A DNA stretch of 64,000 bases from Timema cristinae (taxonomy: Eukaryota > Arthropoda > Insecta > Phasmatodea > Timematidae). The first letter of the stretch is position 1. Every line of letters starts with the position of its first letter. A program made the position numbers and the translations under genes. The stretch is from assembly GCA_039000515.1 (NCBI GenBank), contig JBCFYV010000935.1, positions 865,702 to 929,701 on the forward strand. The letters are read 5' to 3'. The notes under the pieces are model-generated. The model made no database searches. It had not been told where the DNA came from and worked only from the letters and a program-made list of their open reading frames with translations. Below are positions 46,225 to 59,894 of the stretch, piece after piece.

Positions 46225-46752
46225 ATAATACAACTATGTATATCTGTCTGTATGTCTGTCTGTATGTTTGTCTGTATGTCTGTCTGTATGTCTGTCTGTA
46301 TGTCTGTCTGTATGTCTGTCCCATGTCTGTCCCCATGTCTGTCTGTATGTCTGTCTATATGTCTGTCTGTATGTCTGTCTGTATGTTTGTCGGTATGTCT
46401 GTCCCCATGTTTGTATGTATGTCTGTCTTTATGTCTGTCTGTATGTCTGTCTGTATGTCTGTCCCCATGTTATGTCTGTATGTCTGTCTGTATGTCTGTC
46501 TGTATGTCTATCTGTATGTCTGTCTGTATGTCTGTCTGTATGTCTGTCTGTATGTCTGTCTGTATGTCTGTCCCATGTCTGTCCATGTCTGTCTGTATGT
46601 CTGTCTATATGTCTGTCTGTATGTTTGTCTGTATGTCTGTCCCCATGTCTGTCTGTATGTCTGTCTATATGTCTGTCTGTATGTCTGTCTGTATGTCTGT
46701 CTGTATGTCTGTCTGTATGTTTGTCTGTATGTCTGTCTGTATGTCTGTTCCT
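46225..46752. repeat. 12-bp TATGTCTGTCTG array
   Basis: About 43 units of TATGTCTGTCTG with TATGTTTGTCTG, TATGTCTATCTG and CCCATGTCTGTC variants. All three plus frames, and the minus strand in part, are open because the unit is a multiple of three without stops. Downstream GGATCTCAAACCGATTGATG resembles a transposon flank. Confidence 0.95.
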
Positions 46753-46869
46753 GGCTACGGATCTCAAACCGATTGATGGGTTTGGTTCAAACTTGATATT
46801 TAGATTTTATTGGTTTATACTACAAATATTTTTTAACACTAACCACGGATTAATAGTTGTTTACTGATA

Positions 46870-47689
46870 GGTGATTTTTTTGAACTTCACATTTTTTGAA
46901 AATAGATATAACAATTATTTTGACTAAATATTGCGTCAAAATTTAGTAGCAGGGAGTTGTTTTTCATAATAAATATGAATACTTTTTTTATTTTTACAAA
47001 TTACAAACAATGTAAGGGTGGTTTAGGATAAAATTATATTTGAAAATTTGAAAATCAAATAAATTAAACAATTTAATTTAACGTTTATAAATAAAGAGTA
47101 TTATTTTGATTAACATTATGATGTGTTTGTTATTATGAATAAAACTTACATAAGAGTAGTTTTCTGAAAACCTATTTTGAAATTTTTCTGTTAAGCTATA
47201 TTACATAATATGAGAAAGTTTATTACACAATTCTGAGAGAGTTTCCTTTGTTTTTATAATGTAGTTTCTAGTAAACTAGTGCATATTATAACTTGATAAA
47301 TGTGTTCAACAGAGAAGCTTGAGGTATATTTATGTACCTACGCACTACATCCTAATCATTAATAATGATTCGATAGCTCTTATCTAATCTTATTTAGCTT
47401 AACTAAATACACCTGTTATACTCCCCATAAGTTTGGAGTACATAAAAATACTCTAACCCAAAATTGGCGCAAATTAAATCCGAGAGTGGACTAACTTTAA
47501 AGAGAGGACTGATATAAGAATCCATTGTTTGATTCCAGGAATGGTAAAAAGTTAATCCCTTTAAGAAATGGGATTCGTTTTGTTTCGCTGAATGGCTATT
47601 TAATGTTCCAGTTTTGTGTGTTCCTTTTTGTGGTTTTTCTGTCACTGCCTCTCACTAACCGTCAGATATATACTCATATGAATTTGTTA
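46870..47689. other. AT-rich stretch without recognised features
   Basis: No gene is recognised. The minus frame 47403-47645 shows no family signature. Confidence 0.4.
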
Positions 47690-48128
47690 TGATAAAGCGT
47701 TGGGTATAAGGAAGGTTGTATTTAGAGGAAACGTTCCAACATTTTTCGTGGATATAGAGTAAAAACACAACTAGTAAACGCCACCCCTACACTGAATATC
47801 ATCTCTGAGGGAACTGCATGGTTTCTATTGGGAAACAGCGTTGTCTTTTCCGCAGTTTTATCTGGTCAAACTCCCCTCAAATATAAAACAAGTTTCGCAA
47901 CAATGGTTAGTCGAGTCTGCCAGTAGCTCCTTCTTACCTCGGCACAACAACTTCAGACATAACTGAGAGCGAGGAGACAGTTAACTGAGAGTGACCTAAG
48001 ATAAAGCTTTTCTCCATAAGACCCGCAGTTCCCTCACCAATGACTCAACGAGGTTTCGAACCCCATTCTGTCATAATCAGCAGTCCAGTCTATTACGAGA
48101 GCGACTCTTTACACCATTTGAACACTAA
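47690..48128 (-). mobile_element. SINE family B split by a MITE
   Basis: The body at 47697-47800 (GGAAGGTTGTATTTAGAGGA AACG) and the head at about 48046-48128 (GAGGTTTCGAACCCC as B-box complement, then GCGACTCTTTACACCATTTG) belong to one element. The MITE at 47806-48036 separates them. Confidence 0.65.
47806..48036. mobile_element. MITE with about 30-bp inverted repeats, inside a SINE
   Basis: The left end TGAGGGAACTGC and following bases match the complement of the right end GCAGTTCCCTCA, with partly matching inner sequence (TTTCTATTGGGAAA against TCTTATGGAGAAAAG). A partial copy exists at 9498. No transposase. The target duplication is not clear. Confidence 0.65.
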
Positions 48129-48790
48129 AGCGGGTATTCTTATTATGTTTGTGTCAGTGTTAATATAGAAGAAAATCATCAATATCCAATCACAACAATT
48201 TTTCACTAGTGCCCTCTATGTACGGCTGACATGTTCGTACATAATTCAATAATGAATTGAGTAAAAGTTAACAATTGCCTTATGAAAGACTATCAACGCT
48301 TCTATTGGAAAATAAGTAGCCACATTATAAATTGTGCGTAATTATGTGTAAAGCTCTTAATAGTTTTCAATGATGTACACGAACGCATGTGCAGAAGATA
48401 TATAAGTTGTCTCTCATTAAAAAGTTGAATAATGTTTGACCTGTCATCTAAACAAATATGAAAGGAAACATATTTTTTGGGGGATATAGATAGATAAAAG
48501 CGATTTGAATTAAATGTACCCAACAGATATCTTAATAACTTTGAAGATATACAAGTTTTTTTTTTGATATATACATTAAGATTATAATTCCTACACACAC
48601 AATTTTTTTTCAGAAATTAATTGTATTTTTTTCTTGTATTCTTAACTATTCTCAAAACAAGGTTTTGAATGGCTTTATTCTGCGTATTATTTTTCGGTGT
48701 AGTTACTTCGCATATTACTTCATAGTAGCTGCCTTAATTGTTTTTTTCACTATCTCTTACTACTAATTAAAGTTTTACTCATATCTTATG

Positions 48791-48795
<5 letters not shown>

Positions 48796-48843
<48 letters not shown>
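48796..48843. repeat. (AT)n microsatellite
   Basis: An uninterrupted run of about 24 AT units just before a family B SINE 3' end. Confidence 0.95.
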
Positions 48844-48848
<5 letters not shown>

Positions 48849-48854
48849 TGCAAG

Positions 48855-49045
48855 TGTGTTAGGGATAGTGAAGGTTGGATTTAAAGGAAGTGTAGTCACC
48901 TTTGATTGGAAGTAGAGGGAAAAACTATTCATTGAAAACCCCCCTCAGTACTGCCGATAGGTATTCGAACCTTGATCACTCATCATCGGCAGTCTAGTCT
49001 ACTGCGAGAGTAGCGCGTTATACCTTGAGGCCATCGAAGCGGGTG
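48855..49045 (-). mobile_element. SINE family B
   Basis: AAGGTTGGATTTAAAGGAAG TGTAGTCACC (body), GGTATTCGAACCTTGATC (B-box complement) and a head ending near CCATCGAAGCGGG. This is a good reference copy for the family. Confidence 0.75.
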
Positions 49046-49049
49046 GATC

Positions 49050-49755
49050 CTCATTATTTGAATATAAGTTTAGTTTATAAATTAAGTAGGAAAACATTGC
49101 CCGCGTGTGTGGAGCATAAAACGTGCATATAGGTGCACATATTTACACTCAAGAGGGTCGTTGGATCACTGGAGATAGCACAAAGGCGTTTCTTCCATTA
49201 ATGAGATTAGAAAAAAAAACTGCGTGTGTCGTACAAAAAGAGCGAATAAACAAGCAGTATTATCGGATCATATGGGATAGGCGGATGTATTCAAGCCAGA
49301 GCGAGGAGATGTATTCAATTGTTTAAAAAAAAAGTTTATTAATATATTTCAACCGTAAATAATAAGTATTACATTGTTTAAACCATACTCTCTGAGTCAA
49401 GTTGTGTGTAAGGCTTTATTTTTAATGTTGTACAATCAAATCTTTTACTCAAATGCCTACAGACGGAGTGAATTAACTTTATTAATACAAAGATAAACAT
49501 TATATAACTGCAATTGTTGTAACTATATTTTTAAACCTGAATGGCGATCGATCTTATCACTACATTGTCAAGAGGATTGATCAACGGTTGGTGTTAACAC
49601 TAGTGAAAACCTTGTCGGTATAAATATTTCAAACGTCGGATGGACATCATTTAATCATTTAAACTATGGTACAGTATAAACACGTGACTCTGTGAGGATA
49701 TATGATAGCAGCACAAATAAATTAGGACTCAAGGTCAGAACTATACTTTTTACTG
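49050..49755. other. Unassigned stretch
   Basis: A 67-codon plus frame (49123-49326) has no recognisable family. Nothing else was seen. Confidence 0.35.
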
Positions 49756-49759
49756 CATG

Positions 49760-49760
<1 letters not shown>

Positions 49761-49805
<45 letters not shown>
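49761..49805. repeat. (TTA)n microsatellite
   Basis: About 15 uninterrupted ATT/TTA units. Confidence 0.95.
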
Positions 49806-49870
49806 GTAGTAACAGTAGGGCCTACTATTTATAAAAGATGTACCTGCATCAATAGTAGAATTCCTTAGAG

Positions 49871-50211
49871 CAGGAGTATCAAACTCGTTCAAACATAAGG
49901 CCCCATTTGAAAACTCAAAATACCGATACTGAAAGGGATACCTATTAAAGTCAATACTGTTACTCCATTAAGTTGAAAAAAGTCAATTTAAAAAATTAAT
50001 ATCACTATAAAAATAAAAATAAGATTAAATAAAATTTTACGACCTACTGTATTTTTTTCCTAGAAATTTGAAAATATTCTTTCTATGCAGGATTGTGAGT
50101 TCAATCTTGAGATAACGTTATTTTCATGCTTGATGACGATTGCATGTCCGTAAGCCCGGACCTCACGTGTTTATTGATTTACATGAAAGAAAATAACTAT
50201 TGACACCCCTC
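49871..50211. mobile_element. Decayed hAT-like element
   Basis: CAGGAGTATCAAACTCGTTC at 49871 and TATTGACACCCCTC near 50211 are inverted counterparts of the kind CAGGGGTNTCAAACTC found at hAT-type ends. The duplicated target is not recognisable and the core is AT-rich. Confidence 0.45.
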
Positions 50212-50479
50212 GATGCAGCCAAACATTACAAATAATCATAGTTTGGTGCAGACATTGAACAATATTCGGTAATCGATTTCCAGTCAGTAAAGGGTAAAAT
50301 ACAAACCTCACTTGCCTAATTTCACCAAATAGTCTACCATTTACAAATTTAATTATCAGAAATAATATATTTCTACAACGTTTATAATTAGATGGACCAC
50401 ATATTAGTTCATCAAAGGTCCGCGGGTCTCAAAGAATGATGGCCACAAAATTTAAACATGTTTGCTACAGAGCTTTAAT

Positions 50480-50660
50480 CTATAAATATAATAGATTGTT
50501 GTTGATGGGGAGACTGGGGTTCGAATTCTGAAGTAGTATATTGAAGATTTTATTTTTCCTAAATGAATTCCCAGTATCCATCCATGTCAGTTTGGGTATA
50601 TTTGAGCTAGATGTTAGTTTTATCATACTCACTCAGTTAGTGCAGGACTAAATATGCCAA
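50480..50660 (+). mobile_element. SINE family B, diverged
   Basis: GGGGTTCGAATTCTGAAGTA (B-box region) at about 50517 and TCCCAGTATCCATCCATGTC AG in the body. The tail is decayed. Confidence 0.5.
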
Positions 50661-50729
50661 TAGCATGGGTTAGTGGGAAATTGTGTACCACATACAATTG
50701 TGTACAAGTTAATATCACTGAGTCTTATT

Positions 50730-50780
50730 AATAGTAGCACTATTAGTATTTATTATTATTAGTAGTACTATTATTAAGTC

Positions 50781-50813
<33 letters not shown>

Positions 50814-50986
50814 GTAATAGTAGCACTATTAGTAAGTATTTATTATTATTAGTAGCACTATTAGTAAGTCTTATTATTATTATTATTATTATTAGTAGCA
50901 CTATTATTAAGTCTTATTATTATTATTATTATTATTAGTAGTAACACTATTAGTAAGCCTTATTATTATTAGTAGTAGCACTATTA

Positions 50987-51020
<34 letters not shown>

Positions 51021-51496
51021 GTAGCACTATTATTAAGTCTTATTATTATTATTATTATTATTATTAGTAGTAGTAGTAGTAGTACTATTATTAATTCTTA
51101 ATTATTAGTAGTAACACTATTAGTAAGCCTTATTATTATTAGTAGTAGCACTATTAATAAGTATTATTATTATTATTATTATTAGTAGTACTATTATTAA
51201 GTCTTATTATTATTATTAGTAATAGTAGCACTATTAGTAAGTATTTATTATTATTAGTAGCACTATTAGTAAGTCTTATTATTATTATTATTAGTAATAG
51301 TAGCACTATTAGTAAGTATTTATTATTATTAGTAGCACTATTAGTAAGTCTTATTATTATTATTATTATTAGTAATAGTAGCACTATTAGTAAGTATTTA
51401 TTATTATTAGTAGCACTATTAGTAAGTCTTATTATTATTATTATTAGTAATAGTAGCACTATTAGTAAGTATTTATTATTATTAGTAGCACTATTA

Positions 51497-51539
<43 letters not shown>

Positions 51540-51860
51540 GTAGCACTATTATTAAGTCTTATTATTATTATTATTATTATTATTAGTAGTAGTAGCACTA
51601 TTATTAATTCTTAATTATTAGTAGTAACACTATTAGTAAGCCTTATTATTATTAGTAGTAGCACTATTAATAAGTATTATTATTATTATTATTATTAGTA
51701 GCACTATTATTAAGTCTTATTATTATTATTAGTAATAGTAGCACTATTAGTAAGTATTTATTATTATTAGTAGCACTATTAGTAAGTCTTATTATTATTA
51801 GTAGTAGCACTGTTAGTAAGTCTTATTAGTAGTTACACTATTATTATTTTTTATTATTGT
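50730..51860. repeat. Compound ATT array with higher-order units
   Basis: Over 1.1 kb of ATT repeats is interrupted at regular intervals by GTAGCACTATTAGTAAGTCT and GTAATAGTAGCACTATTAG. This gives a higher-order period of roughly 70-75 bases, clearest at 51190-51480. Long low-complexity frames on the minus strand are a by-product. Confidence 0.9.
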
Positions 51861-51869
51861 ATCAGGCGT

Positions 51870-52940
51870 ACATATAAGTCATTCACGAGCTAAGTTTACC
51901 TGGATGACAGCTCAAAATGTTACAAGAAGTAATCCCTAATATATCACTACGACAATAGCTGACATCTATCACTTTGGATCACTGTAATGAAAACAGATGG
52001 TAATATATTAATGCGATAGTTAACCAAAGTAATTTAGGCCAATATTATTTATATATTTATTTGAGGTCGGACACAAAGCTTATTTATAGTTTTATTCCGC
52101 TTAAAAAAATATATTAACACCACTTTCACAAAAACTTCTAACGAACATAGCTTCAAAATGGCGACTGACGAATTTAAACCATATGATTGAACATGACGGT
52201 AAACAAGTTTTTTACAATGATGCAGACACGCAGTTGATGACAATATTTTATTCAGTTAAATATTTCAAAATAAGATAAAATAATCATAAAATAATTTATT
52301 GTATGTAATAAAATGACAATTTTCTCTTTTCCAAGTAAGTACAATGCCTGTATTAAAATATAATGATGTGTGCACTTTATTACACAAAGTCAGTAACGTT
52401 CCAAAACAAAAAATATGTACTTTTAATCATGTTTAAAATATTGTTTCGAGTTGGATAAAAAGAAATTATTTAAAAAAATGAAATAGTATGTGAAAACTTA
52501 AGTGTACGTTATTTTAAATGTACTATATAACAGGTAATTAAAGATCTTTACATTTATAACAAAACTGTGATCTTTTACAAGTGTTGGCAACCCAAAACCT
52601 AAAGATATGATTTTCGAACTGTCGTCCAGGTAAAAACCTAGCGTGAACGGAATATATTTATACTGGTAGTAACTCACCATAAATGTCGTACATACATGTA
52701 ATTGTATAAAGATATAATAAATACATTTCTTTCCTTTATGTCTATTCTTACATCATAACATAATTCTAATGCTTAAATTAGTTCCTAACACATTAAATTT
52801 TATTTAATATTCAAAAACCAATCTCGGGCCATTTCATAGTTTATTTGTCATATTAGTCACTGTAGTATTATTTCATTAAGTCTGTGAGCCAATTGACCAT
52901 GTTTTTTATTTTTCCTTAAATGTCTGATATTTTATCTCTT
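51870..52940. other. AT-rich stretch, possible LINE 3' region
   Basis: No gene is recognised. The part next to 52942 may be the 3' region of the minus-strand LINE. Confidence 0.35.
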
Positions 52941-52941
52941 C

Positions 52942-54570
<1,629 letters not shown>

Positions 54571-54639
54571 TTATATCTAATTTCTCAATGATAAGTAGCC
54601 CTAGGTATAAACATAATTCGAATTTGATAATATAATGGT

Positions 54640-54765
54640 TTTCCACTTTCCCTCCATGATAATCTGGGTTCACTTTCTCTATATTCAACCTTCTCAATTC
54701 CTAACGCATTAGATTAATTAGTACTTAAGCGCATAAGCTGAATGGGTAGTAAGAGGCAGTGCTAA
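54640..54765 (+). mobile_element. SINE family B, 3' half
   Basis: TTTTCCACTTTCCCTCCATG A in the body and CGCATAAGCTGAATGGGTAG TAAGAGGCAGTGC as tail. The head is missing. Confidence 0.65.
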
Positions 54766-54769
54766 GTAT

Positions 54770-55180
54770 TGATATTGAGTTTGATAATCGTTTATATTAT
54801 TCGTTTTGTCTAATTGCATATTGCAAGTATGTTCTAGTTGTGTGACTTAATTTTTTAATATTTCACAAAAATTATTTGCAATATTTGCAATATTCTCAAT
54901 TTTGGCTTGCTTCATCAATTGTCATTTTACCTTTTCTACACAGAATTTCATTTATTTTATACTATGTTTTCTTAATATTACTACTAGATTATTTTGATTC
55001 AGTTTGATAATAGAATTGTTTTTTCCTAAAAATTAATTTATTGACAAAGTTTATTTTTATTTGGCACCCTATATTTTTTTATAGGAAATAGCAGATGGGC
55101 AACTTTCCACTTCATAACTAATTTATCTCTGTGGCGCATTTCTCCGACCAAATCTGGTGTTATCCATTTCTTTTGTATGC
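54770..55180. other. AT-rich stretch without recognised features
   Basis: Possibly more of the decayed LINE at 52942-54570, but no clear motif could be read. Confidence 0.3.
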
Positions 55181-55184
55181 ATTT

Positions 55185-55320
55185 TCCAACAGGATTCCAC
55201 TCTCCTTCCACACAAATACGGGTACCCTTCCTATAAATACAGACTTTATAATCCCATTAGTTTAATTAGTACATAGGTATATAACCCGAACGGTTAATAA
55301 GACGCGGTGCTAAATTAAAA
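55185..55320 (+). mobile_element. SINE family B, 3' half
   Basis: TCCACTCTCCTTCCACACAA ATACGGG in the body and TATAACCCGAACGGTTAATA AGACGCGGTGC as tail, then a poly-A run. The tail is nearly identical to that of family A. Confidence 0.75.
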
Positions 55321-55365
55321 AAAAAAAGGAAATTTATGTCATAGACCATGCGGCAACCATAATGG

Positions 55366-55368
55366 GTG

Positions 55369-55404
<36 letters not shown>

Positions 55405-55427
55405 CGTGTGCATATATATATATATAT
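55366..55427. repeat. (TA)n(TG)n(TA)n compound microsatellite
   Basis: Alternating TA, then TG with a GTGCGTG interruption, then TA again. Confidence 0.95.
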
Positions 55428-55429
55428 AA

Positions 55430-58013
55430 TTAAAACATATCTTCAGTTATTTATGTGTCCTAAGCAGAGATAAAATTGATTTGGAGCTTTTAACCTTACA
55501 CATAATTTTTAAGGTAGTTTACTAGAAAGAACGATAGTAGGCCTATGAATGATTCGTTTATTTTCAAGGAGCAGGTTCGGTTTCCAAACGATGTCCACAC
55601 AACACTGGTTTATTGGCTTAGGTATCCTTCGTTTATTGCTTTTTATAAACATTACAGTTGATAGTGCCTCAACTAATAGCAATCTTACGGTTTATTATTT
55701 TGTTCGCAGTGTTATTCACTAGACGAACTTACGTTAACATTCTGATGAAGAGATTTAAATTGTTTTAGTATATTCATAAGGTTATTTCAATGAACAAAAT
55801 AAAATTTAAACGTATTAGTCAATTTTGATTGCATCTCATAGCTTTTAAAAATAGCTCCATTGCTTTTTTTATAACCATCTATCGTATATGTATACAGAAG
55901 TAGTTGGTTTTTTTTAACAATGTTTTACAATTCAAAACAACACTCTCATTTGAGAATTTATGCCATTGTGTAAACCAAATGGACATAGTGCTTAAAAAAA
56001 ATTAATGTCTTCTAAGAATTTTGCTTTGATGTGATCAACCAAGCCCTGAAATAACAAAAACAGTAAATTTTATCTTTCATTTTATAATGCCTTAATTTTA
56101 CCATTTCTTTACAATATAACCATACCAATGAATGTTTTAAGTCCACACTCAGCTTATTTAAAGACTGTTAAAGGAAAACATAGATTTAAGATGAGGAAGT
56201 TATGGGCATTAATTACCCAGTGGAAGTTGATTAACATTTGATTGGATGCTCCTAATTTCTTTTAAAACAAAGAAAACTTTCTAACAAATATTAATTTATC
56301 ATCTTTTCCCCAAATTCAAATCAATTTTGTAATAGTGTTTAATATAGGATATCTATCTCGCATTCCAAGAACACTAATGAGAATAATAAAATGAGTCGTT
56401 ACAGCTATCACTATTACACTAAAGGAAGACTAACAATAATAAATATTGTAACTTTGATCATTTATTATACAAAGTTTAAGATGCCTTGGGATATTGTTAA
56501 ATAATTATTTTGATTACTCTCAAAGCAAGCATACAACACATTAAATGGCTTAGACCGCAGTGAAAAATTTAATTGGCCACCCTTTTCCTTTTCTATCTTA
56601 CATTCTTTAAACTTTATTTTCCTCCTTGTATTCTCGTTTGGAAACACTTAAAAATAAAATAAAATACTTTACAATATTACTATATTTGTTTCCTTACAAA
56701 CACCGCCTTCAATCTGACATGATACAATGACATTTAAAAAACATAAAACACATAAAAGTAATTGAAGCTCTTGGATTCATAATGTGATAAAGCACAAAAT
56801 AGGATTTCTAAGATATTAAGTTAATACCTATGGTTTAAAAAATTCAATAATTCGTGTGCCTAAATATTAATTATTTTGCAATAATTTGAATCAAACTCAA
56901 AACTTTCAACTATCAATTCAAATATGTTTGCTTATCTATGTAAGAAAGTATAGGAACACAAGCTAAATATGTTTTGATATTTTTCTTGTGGCATAATACA
57001 CTTTTTCCCCAAATCATTCAATTTTGCAAAAAAAAAAATATATATCTAGGCATCTTGGATGCTGAACTGATCCACGGGTATTTTTAAATAAAAAAGTCAC
57101 GGGGGGCGAATGTGCGAGAAGGGGTCATTAAGTTGAAAGACAGTGAGCAGAGGGGGAGACAGTTTATAGGGGATTACAATGGTTCTGAGAAATACGAGTA
57201 TAACACACTACTTTGCCGTGGATGAGCCCTTTTATTGCATTAAACCTTTGATTACATTTACTACCAACCCATGAAAATGAAAGGTTTTAGGATTGTGAAG
57301 TACACAAAACGTAATACCACAAGCAACAGTCATGTATTTAATTGGAGAAGGGCATTCAATACCAGAAAATACAATGCTTACATACCAGAAGATATATGTT
57401 ACCATTCCGTATTTCTTCGATTCCATGACGCATTTTTTCCCATATTAAAATGACTCTGAAAGCGAGGTGCATCTTAGGAGTGATGGCATATTGAAATTGC
57501 AATTCTTTTTCGAACAATATTAGGGGATAGTGAAGATAGTGACGTCTCAGAAGAATCAGACTGGTATTGATTCAGAAGAGGGAGATGTTGATGACTAAGC
57601 TGCTATTATTGTTGATAGGTTGAATTCTGTAATAAAATAATATAATAGCATTAATTATTGATACTCCAAAGCTGGGGTGAATTGGCAATGCATAGTCCAA
57701 TTTTTAAAAGAAAAGGCCTTACCTGACACCACAAATGTTATTAGAACAATTTTAATGTAATCACACATAAGATCAAATGACCTACATCTGTCACCTTTGA
57801 TAGATAATATCAATACATTTTAAATATTACTAATAATATAGTAAAATGCTAATACTATTGATTGCAACAAAATAGTTTTGTATTTTCTAACGGTTTATTC
57901 CTACCAAAACCCTACTGTACGTGTATGATACATTTATTTACCAATGACAATCCAGACCACCTTTTGAAATTCAGTCCCTTTTCCGTGTGTTCTGAAATAA
58001 TTTTATTTTACAG
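55430..58013. other. Largely featureless stretch with a possible piggyBac N-terminus
   Basis: No gene is recognised over most of it. At about 57528-57600 the plus strand reads DSEDSDVSEESDWY, then after a one-base shift DSEEGDVDD. This acidic composition is typical of the start of piggyBac-like transposases, but no transposase core follows. The short frames at 57232-57453 on both strands were not assignable. Confidence 0.35.
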
Positions 58014-58143
58014 GGTAATTTCGTCCAATGTCCCATAAGCACCAGTGCAAGAGACGGAGTCACTAGGAGAAATTATGTTACACAGACTGCTATGTGGCCA
58101 TCCTATGGCAAGGTTCACCTTCTGTTTGGGTCTACTTTCAGGG
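58014..58143 (+). CDS. Candidate internal exon, 43 codons
   Basis: TTTTATTTTACAG precedes 58014 and GTGAGT follows 58143, so both splice sites are close to consensus. Of the three frames only the first is open throughout. It starts at a codon boundary and ends after the first base of a codon, giving NFVQCPISTSARDGVTRR and TAMWPSYGKVHLLFGSTFR among its 43 residues. Composition is GC-richer than the neighbourhood. I do not recognise the protein. It cannot join directly to the exon at 62144 because the phases do not fit. A small extra exon such as 58494-58546 (acceptor TTCTTCCTGCCAG, donor GTAGAG, phase 1 to 0) would be needed. An open frame of 130 bases with good splice sites can arise by chance. 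Confidence 0.4.
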
Positions 58144-58149
58144 GTGAGT

Positions 58150-59100
58150 ACTAGTTATAGATCAAACCAGCTCTTTGGAGAAACTTAGTACACATAGGTT
58201 CGCTCACGTACCAGAGTGGTTTAAGGGGCATTGCTTACATGTGACGTCACAGTGGGGAAATATTGGATTTCCCAAGTTAGTGAATAAGCATTTTATTAAA
58301 ACGTTTTTTTAAAATAAAACAGTAAAACGAGCCCTGACATTTTTTAAATTATTCTAAAAATAGTCCTACAGTGTCACACATTTATTAATTTTATCTTGAA
58401 ATAGATATTTTTTATGCGTATTTAAAAAAAATCTCTACAACTTAAAATATTTGGTGGGGTCACAAACATGTCATGTACATTTCTTCCTGCCAGGATGTAG
58501 ATTAAAGAAGTCCGTGGTAGTACAGGCCTATAAAAATAAGAAACAAGTAGAGGATCATTTTAAAAATCAAGTCAATATTTTCACGATGCAAGTAATATAG
58601 TTAGTGTGAAAACTCGTAATAGGAAGAATAAAAGGGCTATCGAAAGATAAACAAGAGACCTTTCAGGTGAATTCATTTTCAACCCTCTCTTTCCATTTCG
58701 TGAATTGATGTCTAAGTGCGATAGCTTAGATGTCTTAGATGCGTCAAATTAAGATGCAATCCGCTTCTCAAAACAGTTTCAAAATCTCCAAGTAGGAAAC
58801 GTCGTAAAATAAATAAAATCCTTCACCTTTTGACTGGTTCCCTGATTTCTCATAAATCACCAATAGAGATAGAAGTACAAGTGAGTCATCACCCCTTCCA
58901 CTCACACTGTTGGACGAGTGATTTGTGTGGCCTAAATACATACATACAGTACCTCTTCAATATGCTCTGATGATCCCTGAATGGGAGCACGAGAGCAAAT
59001 TCCAACACGTACAGACCAATTGATCAAACCTTGTTGTTTTCAGGATAAAAAACAATCGGGTTCTCACATTTCGCGAAAATTCTGGAACAAAAAGAGGAGA
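58150..59100. other. Unassigned stretch with a CRE palindrome
   Basis: GTGACGTCAC lies at 58241-58250. A weak candidate mini-exon is at 58494-58546. Nothing else is recognised. Confidence 0.35.
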
Positions 59101-59128
59101 CATATTATTATTATTATTATTAATATTA

Positions 59129-59408
59129 TTATTATTATTAGCACCGCGTCTTACTACCCGTTCGGGTTATACGCACTTACGCTAATGTGTAATGGTAGGG
59201 TGATTGTGAGATGAAATGAAGGACCTACAGTTTAACGTGGAATCCGAACCACGGTGGAGACCTGGCATTCCCCACATTCACAAGATGTCTTGTCAGAGGT
59301 GAAGGAAGGGTTTGAGGTAATCAGATAAATCTTTGCCGGGACGGAGGATTGAACCCCGGCCGCCAGCATAGAAGTCTGACACCTTACCCCTAGACCACCA
59401 GGTCACCA
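59129..59408 (-). mobile_element. SINE family A with 16-bp target duplication
   Basis: The whole element is present on the minus strand: a short (TAA)n tail at the left, GCACCGCGTCTTACTACC, body, B-box complement AGGATTGAACCCC and A-box complement CCCCTAGACCACCAGG at the right. ATTATTATTAATATTA occurs at 59113-59128 and at 59409-59424, a plausible duplicated target. Confidence 0.85.
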
Positions 59409-59484
59409 ATTATTATTAATATTAATTGGGGAAAAAGTATATTGGGAAATCAAATAAGGGTTTTAGAGTTACGTGCAGAGAAAC

Positions 59485-59723
59485 TACAGTAGCCCCATGG
59501 CTTCTTTGGTGCTGACTGACAGCTCACAGCTGACTTCTGACAGTCAACATTTAGGTATATACCTAAATTTTGACCGACAGAAGTGACAGCTGCTAAACAC
59601 ATGTTTTTGCAGCTCATATGGTTCGGCGTAGGGATACATAATTTGATATGGTAACATTTCAAAGCCATCAGCTGTCAGCTGTGAGCTGTCACTCAGCACC
59701 AAAGAAGCCATGGGGCTACTGTA
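59485..59723. mobile_element. MITE with long inverted repeats and TA target (mariner/pogo-like)
   Basis: CAGTAGCCCCATGGCTTCTT TGGTGCTGA at the left is repeated as its exact complement at the right, ending GGGGCTACTG. Both ends are bounded by TA. Further inside, CAGCTCACAGCTGAC pairs with CAGCTGTGAGCTGTC. The centre holds the palindrome ATTTAGGTATATACCTAAAT. TA duplication and CAGT ends fit the Tc1/mariner or pogo/Tigger group. No transposase. Confidence 0.8.
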
Positions 59724-59741
59724 CTCTATGGAGAGGTAAGT

Positions 59742-59757
59742 GGGGGGGGGGGGGGGG
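59742..59757. repeat. Poly-G run
   Basis: Sixteen or so consecutive G bases, unusual for this AT-rich window. The exact length is unreliable in any assembly. Confidence 0.8.
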
Positions 59758-59894
59758 AAGGGTGAGAGCCTCACGAACCACTGTTTGACACTTCTCGATA
59801 ATCCGAGCAGGGTTTTTGGACGTCGGTGGCGTCCTCCAGGGTCGATGATTTCATTCACAAACCCCTTAATAAGAGGATTGGTGGCACCAGAATC

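Noticed and set aside
46222..46867. Long cysteine- and tyrosine-rich frames of about 185-199 codons
   Set aside because: They are translations of the 12-bp TCTG/TATG array, open in every frame because the unit lacks stops.
57232..57453. Opposing frames resembling a piggyBac DDE domain
   Set aside because: Only loose hydrophobic similarity. No catalytic residues or ordered motifs could be read.
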